The translations under genes were made by a program, and so were the position numbers. Below the pieces are notes generated by a model. The model was given only the letters and a program-made list of their open reading frames with translations, was not told where the DNA came from and did not search any database. This document shows positions 14,475-22,702 of a stretch of DNA of 47,163 bases, piece by piece. This DNA comes from Solirubrobacter phytolaccae (GTDB lineage Bacteria; Actinomycetota; Thermoleophilia; Solirubrobacterales; Solirubrobacteraceae), in the NCBI RefSeq assembly GCF_027587195.1, contig NZ_JAPDDP010000062.1, positions 1-47,163 on the forward strand. Reading direction: 5' to 3'. Within the stretch, counting starts at the first letter, position 1; each line of letters starts with the position of its first letter.

Positions 14475-14675
14475 TTATGCCGTGTAGTCGACGCCTCCGC
14501 GTGGTTCTTGAGCTGACGGCCGCTTCGGCGGCCGCTTGGCGTTCTCCTCGCGCTTCTCCTCCCGCCGGCGGCGGGCCTCCTCGCGCTCGCCGGGCGTGAG
14601 CAGGCGCAGCTGGTCGACCCGCTCGATGCGGGACGTACCCGGCTCACCCGGGACGATGCGGTAGATCGGCTCCAT
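14475..14675 (-). CDS. small charged protein of unknown function
   Basis: 66 residues starting MEPIYRIVPG and ending GGVDYTA. The middle (residues 28-50) is a run of Arg, Glu and Lys likely to be helical or disordered. The ATG overlaps the TGA of the upstream gene (TGATG), so it is translationally coupled to the membrane protein at 14675-15046 and belongs to the same unit as the PilZ gene. I do not recognise a family. Gene structure rather than similarity supports it as real. Confidence 0.65.
   Translation of the reverse strand: MEPIYRIVPGEPGTSRIERVDQLRLLTPGEREEARRRREEKREENAKRPPKRPSAQEPRGGVDYTA
14485..14511 (-). promoter_or_regulatory. possible sigma-28-like promoter of fla9
   Basis: TCAA (14511-14508), 15-nt spacer, GTCGACTA (14492-14485). 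The weakest -10 of the array; lies inside the 3' end of the small ORF. Confidence 0.35.
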
Positions 14676-15046
14676 CAGGACGCCGCTTCCTGCTCGGCGC
14701 GCTCGGCGGCCATCTTCTCGAGGCGCTCGCGCTGCAGGCGCACCTGCTCGAGGCGGTGCTCCTCGACCTGCTTGAGCTCGTTGAGCACGATGTGGCGCCA
14801 GGCGATGATCGCGCAGCGCCAGACGACGACGTTGACCACGATGCCGGCCACCAGCGCGCGCCAGACGGCGTCGAACGGGTCCTGGTCGCCGACCAGGTTC
14901 AGCACGAGCACGAGCATGAACGACAGGAACGCCGCCCGGGTGCGGGCACGGCGGATGCCGGCCTTCGCCCGCGGGTGCTGGGAGAGCGTGACGAGCGCCT
15001 CGGGCTTGCCCTTCTTGCCCTTCTTCTTTTCCTTCTTGTCGCTCAT
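14675..15046 (-). CDS. small membrane protein with Lys-rich head and coiled-coil tail, unknown function
   Basis: 123 residues. Order: a strongly basic N-terminus (MSDKKEKKKGKKGKPE), two hydrophobic segments at about 39-53 and 64-84, then a charged amphipathic C-terminal helix (about 88-122, Glu/Arg/Leu rich) that could be a coiled coil. The start ATG 15046 overlaps the stop of the PilZ gene as ATGA. A membrane partner for the PilZ receptor or the export gate is an inference from this coupling only; no family recognised. Confidence 0.75.
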   Translation of the reverse strand: MSDKKEKKKGKKGKPEALVTLSQHPRAKAGIRRARTRAAFLSFMLVLVLNLVGDQDPFDAVWRALVAGIVVNVVVWRCAIIAWRHIVLNELKQVEEHRLEQVRLQRERLEKMAAERAEQEAAS

Positions 15047-15663
15047 CGATCTCGTGAGGCGCGCAGCGCCTGAACCTCTTTGTCGCGGATGTAACGCATG
15101 AGCCGATCCTCGTCGGCGCGCGCGATCCCGTCCATGCGGATGCCCTTCTGCTCCGGGTCGTTCCCCGCGCGCACGACGCGGCCGAGCGCGCGCAGCGGCG
15201 GCCCGTCGGGGAGCTGGAGCTCGACGCGCACGTCGATGCCGAGGGGCAGATCCCACTTGTCCTGGATCTGAATGCCGGAGCCGGAGACGTCGACCGTGTG
15301 CGTGTCGCCGCCGACGGGCTCGTCCACACCGCGCACGGTCACGTCGAGGAACGCGTCGATGCGCACGAACTCGCGCCGCTGGATGCGCTCCACCTCACCC
15401 GTGAGGGCGATCGTCAGCGAGCCGTTGCGCTCCGCGTTCAGCTTGCCCGGGAAGCGGAAGATGCCGCGGCCGGAGGTGGCCTCCACGGCCCAGTCGTGCC
15501 CGATCGTGCGGGTGATCCGCTCGTCCTTGACCGCCAGCGCGACGATCACGCTCGCCTCGGATGCCTCCTCCACCGTGCCGGGGAGCATCCCGACGTGCAG
15601 GTGGCGGACGATCACGTACTGGCCCACGATCAGCTTGGAGACGGGAGCGGTCACAGCGGTCAT
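15043..15663 (-). CDS. YcgR-like PilZ domain protein, c-di-GMP receptor
   Basis: 206 residues. The N-terminal ~90 residues form a YcgR-N-like beta-rich domain; the PilZ domain follows with both c-di-GMP signatures, RREFVR (R97 and R101, the RxxxR motif) and DVSGSG (D125-G130, the [D/N]xSxxG motif). YcgR-type proteins bind c-di-GMP and slow the motor by acting on the rotor/stator. It starts 2 bp after flhF ends and overlaps the next gene by 4 bp, so it is part of the flh operon. Both signatures are intact, so ligand binding is expected. Confidence 0.9.
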   Translation of the reverse strand: MTAVTAPVSKLIVGQYVIVRHLHVGMLPGTVEEASEASVIVALAVKDERITRTIGHDWAVEATSGRGIFRFPGKLNAERNGSLTIALTGEVERIQRREFVRIDAFLDVTVRGVDEPVGGDTHTVDVSGSGIQIQDKWDLPLGIDVRVELQLPDGPPLRALGRVVRAGNDPEQKGIRMDGIARADEDRLMRYIRDKEVQALRASRDR

Positions 15664-15665
15664 TA

Positions 15666-17123
15666 TCAGGGAAGCAGCTGGGCGGCCAACGCGCCGGGAT
15701 CGGCGGGGGCCGCGCCCTCGCGCGAGCAGACGTAGGACAGCGGACGGCCGGCGGCCAGCGCGAGCTCGAGCGGCGCGCCCGGGCGCGACGTCTCGTCGGC
15801 GTGCGTGAGCGCGACGTGGCTCGGGACGAGCGGCGCGAGCGCGGCGGCGACCTCCCCGGCGGCGGCCGAGCTGATCGTCGCGGGCAGCGCCATGTGGACC
15901 TCGGCGCCGAGCGCCTTCAGGTCGGCCGCGAGCGCCTTGACGTCCGCTGGCTTGGTGCTCGGCCCGGTCGCGGGCGTGTCGATCAGCGTGATCAGCGGCT
16001 CGCGGGCGCCGAGGCGCTCCGTGGCCTGATCCGCGTTCGCGGCGGCGATCACGCCCACGCCGAGCGGCTGCAGGCGGTTCGACAGGCTGCCGTTGCCGCG
16101 CAGCTCGATCACGGCGACGTCGGCACCGGCGGCGGCGTAGACCGCGGCGAGGTGCGCGACCGCGGACGACTTGCCCGAGCCGCCGCCACCGACGATCGCG
16201 ATCGTGCGCGGGCCGGGGCCGAGCGCGGACGTGGTCGGGATCCGGCGCGCGAACGCGGCGCGGACGAGGCGCTTCATGTTCCGCGGCGCGGAGAACGGGA
16301 GTCCGTGGACGACGGCCTCGGCCACGACGTCGGCAGCGAGCGCGTGGCTGATGCCGGCGGCGATCAGGCGGTCCTCGGCGGCGTCGGCCGACGGCGGGCG
16401 CGGCACGCCGGACGGGCGTGCGGCCGGCACGGGCGCGGGCGGGATCTCCAGCGCGGCGGGCGCGGGTTCCTCGGGCTCGGGCTCGGGAGTCGCGGCGACG
16501 GGCGCGGGCTCCTCGACGACGGGCGGCGGCGCGACCGGCTCGGCGGCCACGGGCGGCGGGGGCGGCGCGACGGGCTCCGGCACCGGCTCCTCGGAGGTCG
16601 GCTGCGGCGAGGCGAACTCGATCGCGGACGCGTTCGGCTGCGGGCCATAGAGGCCGGCGCCCGACGCGGGCTCGGCGGGTGGCTCGGGCTCGGCGGCGCG
16701 CTCGCGCATCCGCCGCGGCGGCTCGGCGGGCTCAGGATCGGGCGCGGGCGCCGGCTGCGCGGTGAAGGACGCCGAGAACGTGTCCTGCTCCATGCGCGAG
16801 TCGCGCGCGGCCGCGGCGAGCGCGTCGGCGAACGGCGTGGCCTGCTCGAACAGCGCCTGCACGGCGGGCGAGGACAGGCCTTCCGCGGTCGCGCGGTCGG
16901 AGCGGATCTCGAGCGGGCGCTCGTCGGCGTGCGGAGCCCGCGCGTCGACCTCGACGAAGGGGCGCTGGAAAAAGCCTCCGGCCTTCTTGTCGCGACCCTC
17001 GCGACGGCGCAGGACGATCGCGTCCGGGCCGAGCTCGGCACGGATTTGCGGCAGCAGCTCTTCCAGGCTGCGCCCGCGGAACGTCTTGACGTCGTCGGCT
17101 GTGTGGCTCGTCGAGGCTTCCAT
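15666..17123 (-). CDS. flhF: FlhF-like SRP-family GTPase with degenerate G motifs
   Basis: 485 residues. The N-terminal B-like part (VKTFRGRSLEELLPQIRAELGPDAIVL) is clearly FlhF. A long Pro/Ala/Glu-rich linker spans roughly 120-245, and the NG GTPase domain lies at the C-terminus. The P-loop is GGGGSGKSS (312-320), but the usual DTYR of motif II is not visible, DTAGR is DTPAT (382-386), and TKLDE is THADE (440-444). GTP binding is plausible; normal hydrolysis and dimerisation are doubtful. FlhF normally sets flagellar position and number with FlhG; no flhG follows here. It lies 36 bp after flhA. Confidence 0.85.
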   Translation of the reverse strand: MEASTSHTADDVKTFRGRSLEELLPQIRAELGPDAIVLRRREGRDKKAGGFFQRPFVEVDARAPHADERPLEIRSDRATAEGLSSPAVQALFEQATPFADALAAAARDSRMEQDTFSASFTAQPAPAPDPEPAEPPRRMRERAAEPEPPAEPASGAGLYGPQPNASAIEFASPQPTSEEPVPEPVAPPPPPVAAEPVAPPPVVEEPAPVAATPEPEPEEPAPAALEIPPAPVPAARPSGVPRPPSADAAEDRLIAAGISHALAADVVAEAVVHGLPFSAPRNMKRLVRAAFARRIPTTSALGPGPRTIAIVGGGGSGKSSAVAHLAAVYAAAGADVAVIELRGNGSLSNRLQPLGVGVIAAANADQATERLGAREPLITLIDTPATGPSTKPADVKALAADLKALGAEVHMALPATISSAAAGEVAAALAPLVPSHVALTHADETSRPGAPLELALAAGRPLSYVCSREGAAPADPGALAAQLLP

Positions 17124-17159
17124 TCGTGTTCAGCGCCCTTTCACCTGAGAAGGTCCTTC

Positions 17160-19265
17160 TTACGCGGCAACCGCCTGCTGCTGCAGGGCCGCGCTGATCA
17201 CACCAGTCGTCTCTACACCGATACCCGGAGCGATCTCGTTGTACGAGCAGACCGACATCTGCGGCAGGCGCTGCTCGCACAGCATCCGCAGGTGGCGGCG
17301 CACGCGCGCCGAGCACAGCAGCACCGGGCGCCCGCCGGCGGCGATCGCCAGCTCCGCCTGCTCGGCCGCGGAGTCCACGACCATCGCCGCGAGGTTCGGG
17401 TCCATGGCGAGGAACTCGCCGTCGGCCGTCTGCACGAGCGCCTCGGCCATCTGCTGCTCGAGCGTCGGGTCCAGCGCGATCACGTGCAGCGTGCCCTCGC
17501 TGTCGAGGAACGGCGCCGTGATCGTCCGGCCGAGCGCCTGACGGGCGTACTCGGCGAGCATCGCCGGGTCGCGGGTGAGGCGGGCCTTGTCGCCGATCGC
17601 CTCGAGCACCGAGCCCAGGTCGCGGATCGAGACGTTCTCGCGCAGCAGCGACTGCAGCACGCGCTGGACCTCGCCGAGCGACAGCACGTCCGGCACGACC
17701 TCGGTGACGACGGCCTCGTTGAACTCCTTGAGCTGGTCGAGCAGCTGACGCGTCTCCTGACGGGAGAGCAGCTCGGAGGCGTGTGCGCGGATCATCTCGG
17801 TGAGGTGGGTGACGACGACGGACTCGGCGTCGACCACGGTCCAGCCCAGGGCCTCCGCCTCGGCGCGGCCCGACTCCGGAATCCAGACCGCCGGGAGGCC
17901 GAACGCGGGCTCCGTGGTCGGGATGCCGGGAAGCTGACCCATGGCGTCGCCCGGGTTCATGGCCATATGGTGCCCGGCCATCACGCCACCGCGCGCAACT
18001 TCCGTGCCACGGACCCGCATGACGTACTCGTGCGAGTCCAGGCCGACGTCGTCGCGGATGCGGACGGGCGGGATGACCATGCCGAGCTCGGAGGCGATCT
18101 GGCGGCGGATCGTGCCGACGCGGGCGAGCAGCGTGCCGCCGGCCTGCGCGTCGACCATCGGCACCAGGCCGAAGCCGATCGCGAGCTCGAGCGGGTCGAG
18201 CGCGAGGGCGTCGAGCGCGGCGTCGCGCGGCGCGGGCAGCTGCGCCTGGGCGGCGCTGGTCGCGGTCGCGGCGTCATGCCGGTCGATCTCGACCTGCTCA
18301 CGCGAGGTGGGCTTGTTGCGCAGTGACCAGCCGACGGCGAAGAACAGGGCGCCGATGACCAGGAACGGAAGCTTCGGGAGGCCCGGGACGAGGCCGAAGA
18401 GCATGACCATCACGCCGGCGACGAGCGGCGCCTTGCGCTGGTCGAGGATCTGCGTGGAGACCGTGGTGCCGAGGTCAGCATCCGCACCCGAGGAGCGCGT
18501 GACCAGGATGCCGGTGGCGACCGAGATCAGCAGCGCGGGGATCTGGGCGCAGAGGCCGTCGCCGATCGACATCAGCGAGAAGTGGTGGCCGGCCTCGGCG
18601 AACGGCATGCCCATCTGGACGACGCCGATGATGATGCCGCCGAGCAGGTTGATGCCGGTGATGAGGATGCCGGCCATCGCGTCGCCCTTGACGAACTTGG
18701 ACGCACCGTCCATCGCGCCGTAGAAGTCGGCTTCCTGGGAGACCTCCGCGCGGCGCTTGCGTGCCTCCTCGTCGGTGATCTGGCCCGTGTTGAGGTCGGC
18801 GTCGATCGCCATCTGCTTGCCCGGCATCGAGTCGAGCGTGAAGCGGGCGCCGACTTCGGCGACGCGGCCGGCGCCGTTGGTGATCACGACGAACTGGATC
18901 ACGATCAGGATCAGGAAGATCACGAGGCCGACGACGATGTTGCCGCCGACGACGAAGTTGCCGAACGCCTCGACCACGTGGCCCGCGTCGCCTTCGAGCA
19001 GGATCAGACGCGTCACGGACACGTTGATCGCGAGGCGGAAGAGCGTCGTGAGCAGCAGGATCGTCGGGAACGACGAGAAGTCCAGCGCGCGCGGCACGTA
19101 CATCGTGGCCACGACGATCATCAGCGCCGCCGAGATGTTCAGCGTGATGAAGAAGTCGATCAGCAGCGGCGGCAGCGGGATGATCAGCATCGCGACGATC
19201 AGCACGATGCCGAACGCGGCGACGAGGTCGGCCTTCTTGCCGATCTTGGACAGGGCGTTGTTCAT
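17160..19265 (-). CDS. flhA: flagellar export gate protein FlhA
   Basis: 701 residues, full length. The first ~310 residues carry about eight membrane helices (the first in IVLIVAMLIIPLPPLLIDFF) with the conserved FHIPEP-type cytoplasmic stretch QMAIDADLNTGQITDEEARKR. The rest is the cytoplasmic ring that docks chaperone-substrate complexes such as FliS-flagellin. It overlaps flhB by 4 bp (ATGA). It sits in the run fliO-P-Q-R-flhB-flhA-flhF. Confidence 0.98.
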   Translation of the reverse strand: MNNALSKIGKKADLVAAFGIVLIVAMLIIPLPPLLIDFFITLNISAALMIVVATMYVPRALDFSSFPTILLLTTLFRLAINVSVTRLILLEGDAGHVVEAFGNFVVGGNIVVGLVIFLILIVIQFVVITNGAGRVAEVGARFTLDSMPGKQMAIDADLNTGQITDEEARKRRAEVSQEADFYGAMDGASKFVKGDAMAGILITGINLLGGIIIGVVQMGMPFAEAGHHFSLMSIGDGLCAQIPALLISVATGILVTRSSGADADLGTTVSTQILDQRKAPLVAGVMVMLFGLVPGLPKLPFLVIGALFFAVGWSLRNKPTSREQVEIDRHDAATATSAAQAQLPAPRDAALDALALDPLELAIGFGLVPMVDAQAGGTLLARVGTIRRQIASELGMVIPPVRIRDDVGLDSHEYVMRVRGTEVARGGVMAGHHMAMNPGDAMGQLPGIPTTEPAFGLPAVWIPESGRAEAEALGWTVVDAESVVVTHLTEMIRAHASELLSRQETRQLLDQLKEFNEAVVTEVVPDVLSLGEVQRVLQSLLRENVSIRDLGSVLEAIGDKARLTRDPAMLAEYARQALGRTITAPFLDSEGTLHVIALDPTLEQQMAEALVQTADGEFLAMDPNLAAMVVDSAAEQAELAIAAGGRPVLLCSARVRRHLRMLCEQRLPQMSVCSYNEIAPGIGVETTGVISAALQQQAVAA

Positions 19266-20326
19266 GCAGCACTCCGGAGGCCGGCGACGCGGTAGACGTA
19301 GGCAAGAAGCTGTGCCACGGCGTGGAACAGGTCTTCGGGGATCTGACGCCCGATGTCGACGTTGGCGTACAGCGTGCGCGCCAGCGGCGGGTCGGGGACG
19401 ATCATGACGCCGGCGTCCTTGGCGGCTTCACGGATCTTCGCTGCGAGGTTGTCGACGCCCTTGGCGACGACGATGGGTGCCGAGCTGCCGCTCTCGTACT
19501 TGAGCGCGACGGCGTAGTGGGAGGGATTCGTGACGATCACGTCTGCGGAGGGAACGGCTTCCATCATGCGGCTGCGGGACATTTCCATTGCCCGTCGCCG
19601 CTGCTGAGATTTGATTTCGGCAGGAAGCTCCTGTTGCTTGAATTCCTGCTTGATCTCCTCCTTGTCCATCTTCAGCGACTTCTCGTGCTTGTGCTTCTGC
19701 CAGAAGTAGTCGAGGGCCGCGATGGCGAGGTAGGCCATCAGCGCGCGGGTGGCGATCGTCATCACCAGGTGGGCGATCTCGGGGATGATGTCCTGCGGCG
19801 GCGTGCCCACCAGCGCGGCGAACTCGTCGAGCTTCGGGAACACCGCGAGCGCGGCGATGGCACCGACCGCGACCGTCTTGGCGACGTTCTTGAGCGTCTC
19901 CACCGCGAAGTGCTGCGGGTTGAAGAGGTTCTTGAAGCCTGAGGCGGGGTTGAGCTTCTTGAACTCGGGCTTCATCGCGCCCGGCATCGGCTTGAGGCCG
20001 ACCTGCGAGGCCGAAGCGATGAAGCCGGCGAGGAAGCAGATCGCCATGATCGGCAGCGCGGCGAGCATCACGTGCTGGCCGACCATCATGAACAGCGTGC
20101 CGATGCCCTTCTGGTCGACGACCTCGGGCGTCTTCATCAGGTCGATGACCTGGACCATGGCCAGCTTGCACTGCTGCATGATCTTCGGGGCGAACGCGTT
20201 CAGCGCCAGGATCGCGGCGAGCAGGATGGCCGCGCCGTTGATGTCCTGCGAGCGCGCGATCTGGCCCTTCTTACGGGCGTCCTCGCGCTTCTTGGGTGTT
20301 GCCTTCTCGGTCTTGTCGTTGGCCAT
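19262..20326 (-). CDS. flhB: flagellar export switch protein FlhB
   Basis: 354 residues with four membrane helices in the first ~210 residues and a soluble C-terminal domain. The self-cleavage site normally NPTH is NPSH here (267-270); cleavage after Asn267 should still be possible and would switch specificity from hook to filament substrates together with FliK. The N-terminal EKATPKKREDARKKGQIARS stretch is family-typical. A second, free-standing FlhB C-domain homologue lies at 46134-46403. Confidence 0.98.
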   Translation of the reverse strand: MANDKTEKATPKKREDARKKGQIARSQDINGAAILLAAILALNAFAPKIMQQCKLAMVQVIDLMKTPEVVDQKGIGTLFMMVGQHVMLAALPIMAICFLAGFIASASQVGLKPMPGAMKPEFKKLNPASGFKNLFNPQHFAVETLKNVAKTVAVGAIAALAVFPKLDEFAALVGTPPQDIIPEIAHLVMTIATRALMAYLAIAALDYFWQKHKHEKSLKMDKEEIKQEFKQQELPAEIKSQQRRRAMEMSRSRMMEAVPSADVIVTNPSHYAVALKYESGSSAPIVVAKGVDNLAAKIREAAKDAGVMIVPDPPLARTLYANVDIGRQIPEDLFHAVAQLLAYVYRVAGLRSAA

Positions 20327-20343
20327 GGCGCGGGTTCACCCCC

Positions 20344-21120
20344 CTACTTGAGGGTCGCGATGGCCTGCCAGATCGAGGTGTCGACCTGGTTGCCGACGAA
20401 GCCGGAGACGAACGGCAGCGAGGCGCCGATCAGCGTCAGCCCGACGATCATCTTGGCCGGGAAGCCGACCGCGAAGATGTTCATCTGCGGGACGACCTTC
20501 GAGACGACGCCGAACGCGGCGTCGACGATGACGATCGCGATCAGCACGGGCGCGGCGATCATGAACGCGGCCACGAAGATGCCGGAGAACGCGACCTGCA
20601 CGCCCTCCACCATCGTGCTGATGACCGGCGCGTCGAGCAGCGGGACCGCGTTGTAGGTCCGCGCGAGGCCCGCGATCACCTTGGCGTCGCCGCCCAGGGC
20701 GATGAAGATGGCCACGCCGAAGAGGCTGTACACCTGCTGGATGACGGCGGACTGCGTGCCCGTCACCGGGTCCACGATCGCACCGAACGAGAAACCGATC
20801 AACGTATCCAGCAGGGTGCCCGCGACCTGCAGGGCCGCGAACATCGCCTGCAGGGCGAAGGCGAACGCGAGGCCGACGATGACCTCCTTGACCAGCAGGG
20901 CGGCGTAGCCGAGCACGTCGAGGTCTATCTCACCGTGCTTGACGACCGGCAGCAGGCCGACGGTCAGGGCGACGGCGACGATGCCGCGGACGCGCGAGTT
21001 GACCATCTTGCTCGAGAAGAGCGGGGCCAGGATGAACAGCGGCGAGACGCGCGCGAGGACCAGGAAGAAGGCCGCGACCTGCTGCTCGCTGAAGTGGGCG
21101 AGGAGGGTATTAGGGTCCAT
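20344..21120 (-). CDS. fliR: flagellar export gate protein FliR
   Basis: 258 residues with about six hydrophobic segments. Family features include the N-terminal FFLVLARVSPLFILAPLF and the central GFSFGAIVDPVTG. FliR forms the export pore with FliP and FliQ. Its first 11 bp overlap the end of fliQ, and flhB starts 18 bp downstream. Confidence 0.97.
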   Translation of the reverse strand: MDPNTLLAHFSEQQVAAFFLVLARVSPLFILAPLFSSKMVNSRVRGIVAVALTVGLLPVVKHGEIDLDVLGYAALLVKEVIVGLAFAFALQAMFAALQVAGTLLDTLIGFSFGAIVDPVTGTQSAVIQQVYSLFGVAIFIALGGDAKVIAGLARTYNAVPLLDAPVISTMVEGVQVAFSGIFVAAFMIAAPVLIAIVIVDAAFGVVSKVVPQMNIFAVGFPAKMIVGLTLIGASLPFVSGFVGNQVDTSIWQAIATLK

Positions 21121-21409
21121 CGGATCCGCCGACAGGCTGGAAGTCGACGGTCTGGGCGATGCCGCCCCAGAGGTTGGTGGTCCAGTCCGTGATGGTGTTG
21201 AGCATCCACGGGCCGGCCACGATGAGGACCACGACCATCGCGACGATCTTCGGGATGAAGGAGAGCGTCTGCTCCTGGATCTGCGTGACGGCCTGGAAGA
21301 TCGAGATCAGCAGGCCCACGATCAGCGCCGCGAGCAGCATCGGCATCGCGACCTTCATGGTCACGCCCATCATGTCGACGAGCAGGCTGGTGACTTTGTC
21401 CTGGTTCAT
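21110..21409 (-). CDS. fliQ: flagellar export gate protein FliQ
   Basis: 99 residues with two membrane helices and the central FliQ stretch FQAVTQIQEQTLSFIPK. Slightly longer than the usual ~90 residues, with a polar tail. Overlaps fliP by 4 bp and fliR by 11 bp, so the three pore components are translationally linked. Confidence 0.97.
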   Translation of the reverse strand: MNQDKVTSLLVDMMGVTMKVAMPMLLAALIVGLLISIFQAVTQIQEQTLSFIPKIVAMVVVLIVAGPWMLNTITDWTTNLWGGIAQTVDFQPVGGSDGP

Positions 21410-22050
21410 GAGTGGAAGCTCTGCACGAGGGAACCGCAGACCAGGTTCCAGCCGTCGACGAGGATGAATAGAAGGATCTTGAACGGGAGGGAGATGAATA
21501 CCGGTGGGAGCATCATCATGCCCATCGACATCAGCGTGGAAGAGACCACGAGGTCGATGATCAGGAACGGCAGGAAGATCAGGAAGCCGATCTGGAAGGC
21601 CGTCTTGAGCTCGGAGATGATGAAGGCCGGGATCAGGACCTGCGTCGGGACGTCCCGGCGGGTCTTGACGTCCTTGACCTTCATGTCGGACAGGCCGACG
21701 AACAGCTCCAGGTCCTTCGAGCGCGTCTGGTCGAACATGAACTCGCGCAGCGGCGCCTCGGCCTTCTTGAGCGCCACTTCCTGCGTGATCGCGCCCTTCT
21801 GGAGCGGATCGTAGGCCTCCTTCTTGATGTCCTTGAGCGTCGGGCTCATGACGAAGATCGTCAGGAAGAAGGCGATGCCCACGAGCACCTGGTTCGGCGG
21901 CGCGGTCGGCGTGCCGAGGCCCGAGCGGATGAAGCCCAGGACGATCAGGATGCGGGTGAAGCCCGTGACCGTGAAGAGCAGGGCGGGGACCAGCGAGATG
22001 CCACCGATGAACAGCAGCAGCTGGACGGCGTTCTGACCGTCGGGCTTCAC
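21406..22050 (-). CDS. fliP: flagellar export gate protein FliP
   Basis: 214 residues; family hallmarks are TGFTRILIVLGFIRSGLGT, the following PPNQVLVGIAFFLT, and the C-terminal PFLIIDLVVSSTLMSMGMMM. It lacks a long cleavable signal peptide found in some FliP proteins, and starts directly with the first membrane segment after a short tail. ATGA overlap with fliO upstream and with fliQ downstream. Confidence 0.98.
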   Translation of the reverse strand: MKPDGQNAVQLLLFIGGISLVPALLFTVTGFTRILIVLGFIRSGLGTPTAPPNQVLVGIAFFLTIFVMSPTLKDIKKEAYDPLQKGAITQEVALKKAEAPLREFMFDQTRSKDLELFVGLSDMKVKDVKTRRDVPTQVLIPAFIISELKTAFQIGFLIFLPFLIIDLVVSSTLMSMGMMMLPPVFISLPFKILLFILVDGWNLVCGSLVQSFHS

Positions 22051-22565
22051 TTGACCACCGTCTTCGCGCGCAGGAGGTTCATCAGGCCCTTGGGGGTCTC
22101 GACCTCGGCCTCGAGGCTCGCGAGCGTCATCGACGGCGGCTCGAGCAGGCCCAGCGAGTACGCCTCGGCTTCGCTGTAGCGGCGGATCGGCGTGACCTGG
22201 TGCTCAGCGGCACCCAGGAGGACGATCTCGCCACCGACGCGCACGAGGTGCAGCGAGCGGTTCGTGCCGAGGTTCAGCGTCGCGATGTTCTCGAGCGACT
22301 CGCCGGTCTCGCCGGTGTCCTTCGCGGCCTTGACCTGCTTGAGGACCCAGTGGAGTCCGTAGATCACACCAAGGACGACCACCAGGCCGAGGATGGTGCG
22401 CACGATGCTGCCACCGGAAGCGCCCGCAGCGGTCTCCGTGGTCTTGCCGGCCTCAGCGTTGAGGTTCAGCTTGTCGTCTTCCGACGCGAACGCGACGGGG
22501 GCGGTAAGCAGGCAGCCAAAGGTGGCCGCGGCAGCCGCAGGAAAGAAGGCGTGGAGGGTCCGCAT
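22047..22565 (-). CDS. fliO: flagellar biosynthetic protein FliO
   Basis: 172 residues: an N-terminal signal-like hydrophobic segment (residues ~8-27), a short extracytoplasmic stretch, one membrane helix (IVRTILGLVVVLGVIYGLHW, ~54-73) and a cytoplasmic FliO/beta-barrel-like domain (NRSLHLVRVGGEIVLLG). FliO helps assemble the FliP ring. It opens the export operon: a sigma-28-like promoter lies at 22603-22628. No Shine-Dalgarno precedes the ATG; the leader instead reads ACCTCCT there, so the start signal is unusual. Confidence 0.9.
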   Translation of the reverse strand: MRTLHAFFPAAAAATFGCLLTAPVAFASEDDKLNLNAEAGKTTETAAGASGGSIVRTILGLVVVLGVIYGLHWVLKQVKAAKDTGETGESLENIATLNLGTNRSLHLVRVGGEIVLLGAAEHQVTPIRRYSEAEAYSLGLLEPPSMTLASLEAEVETPKGLMNLLRAKTVVK

Positions 22566-22602
22566 AACCGAGGAGGTGAGCCCGGATCAGGCTCAAGGCT
22601 CG

Positions 22603-22628
22603 TATCGGCAGGTGGGGTCCAGACCTGA
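22603..22628 (-). promoter_or_regulatory. sigma-28-like promoter of the fliO operon
   Basis: TCAG (22628-22625), 15-nt spacer, GCCGATA (22609-22603). The spacer and flanks (CTTCAGGTC, ACCCCA) closely match the fliJ promoter. Confidence 0.6.
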
Positions 22629-22702
22629 AGTCCAGTTCCGGACCTCAAGCTTTCGCCCGACGGTCCGACGACGCGGGCGCGTCTACCTGGTGTGCTCCAA
22701 CG

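Noticed and set aside
15561-18326. A 921-codon plus-strand open frame over flhF and flhA
   Set aside because: It is antisense to two certain genes, with Arg/Asp/Gly-rich content typical of shadow frames in high-GC DNA. Similar long plus-strand frames over the glycosyltransferases, flagellins, motA/motB and fliK were rejected for the same reason.
22571-22580. AGGAGGTGAG on the plus strand, a perfect Shine-Dalgarno with a GTG
   Set aside because: The following plus-strand frame lies in the fliO leader, opposite the promoter, and shows no protein-like features.
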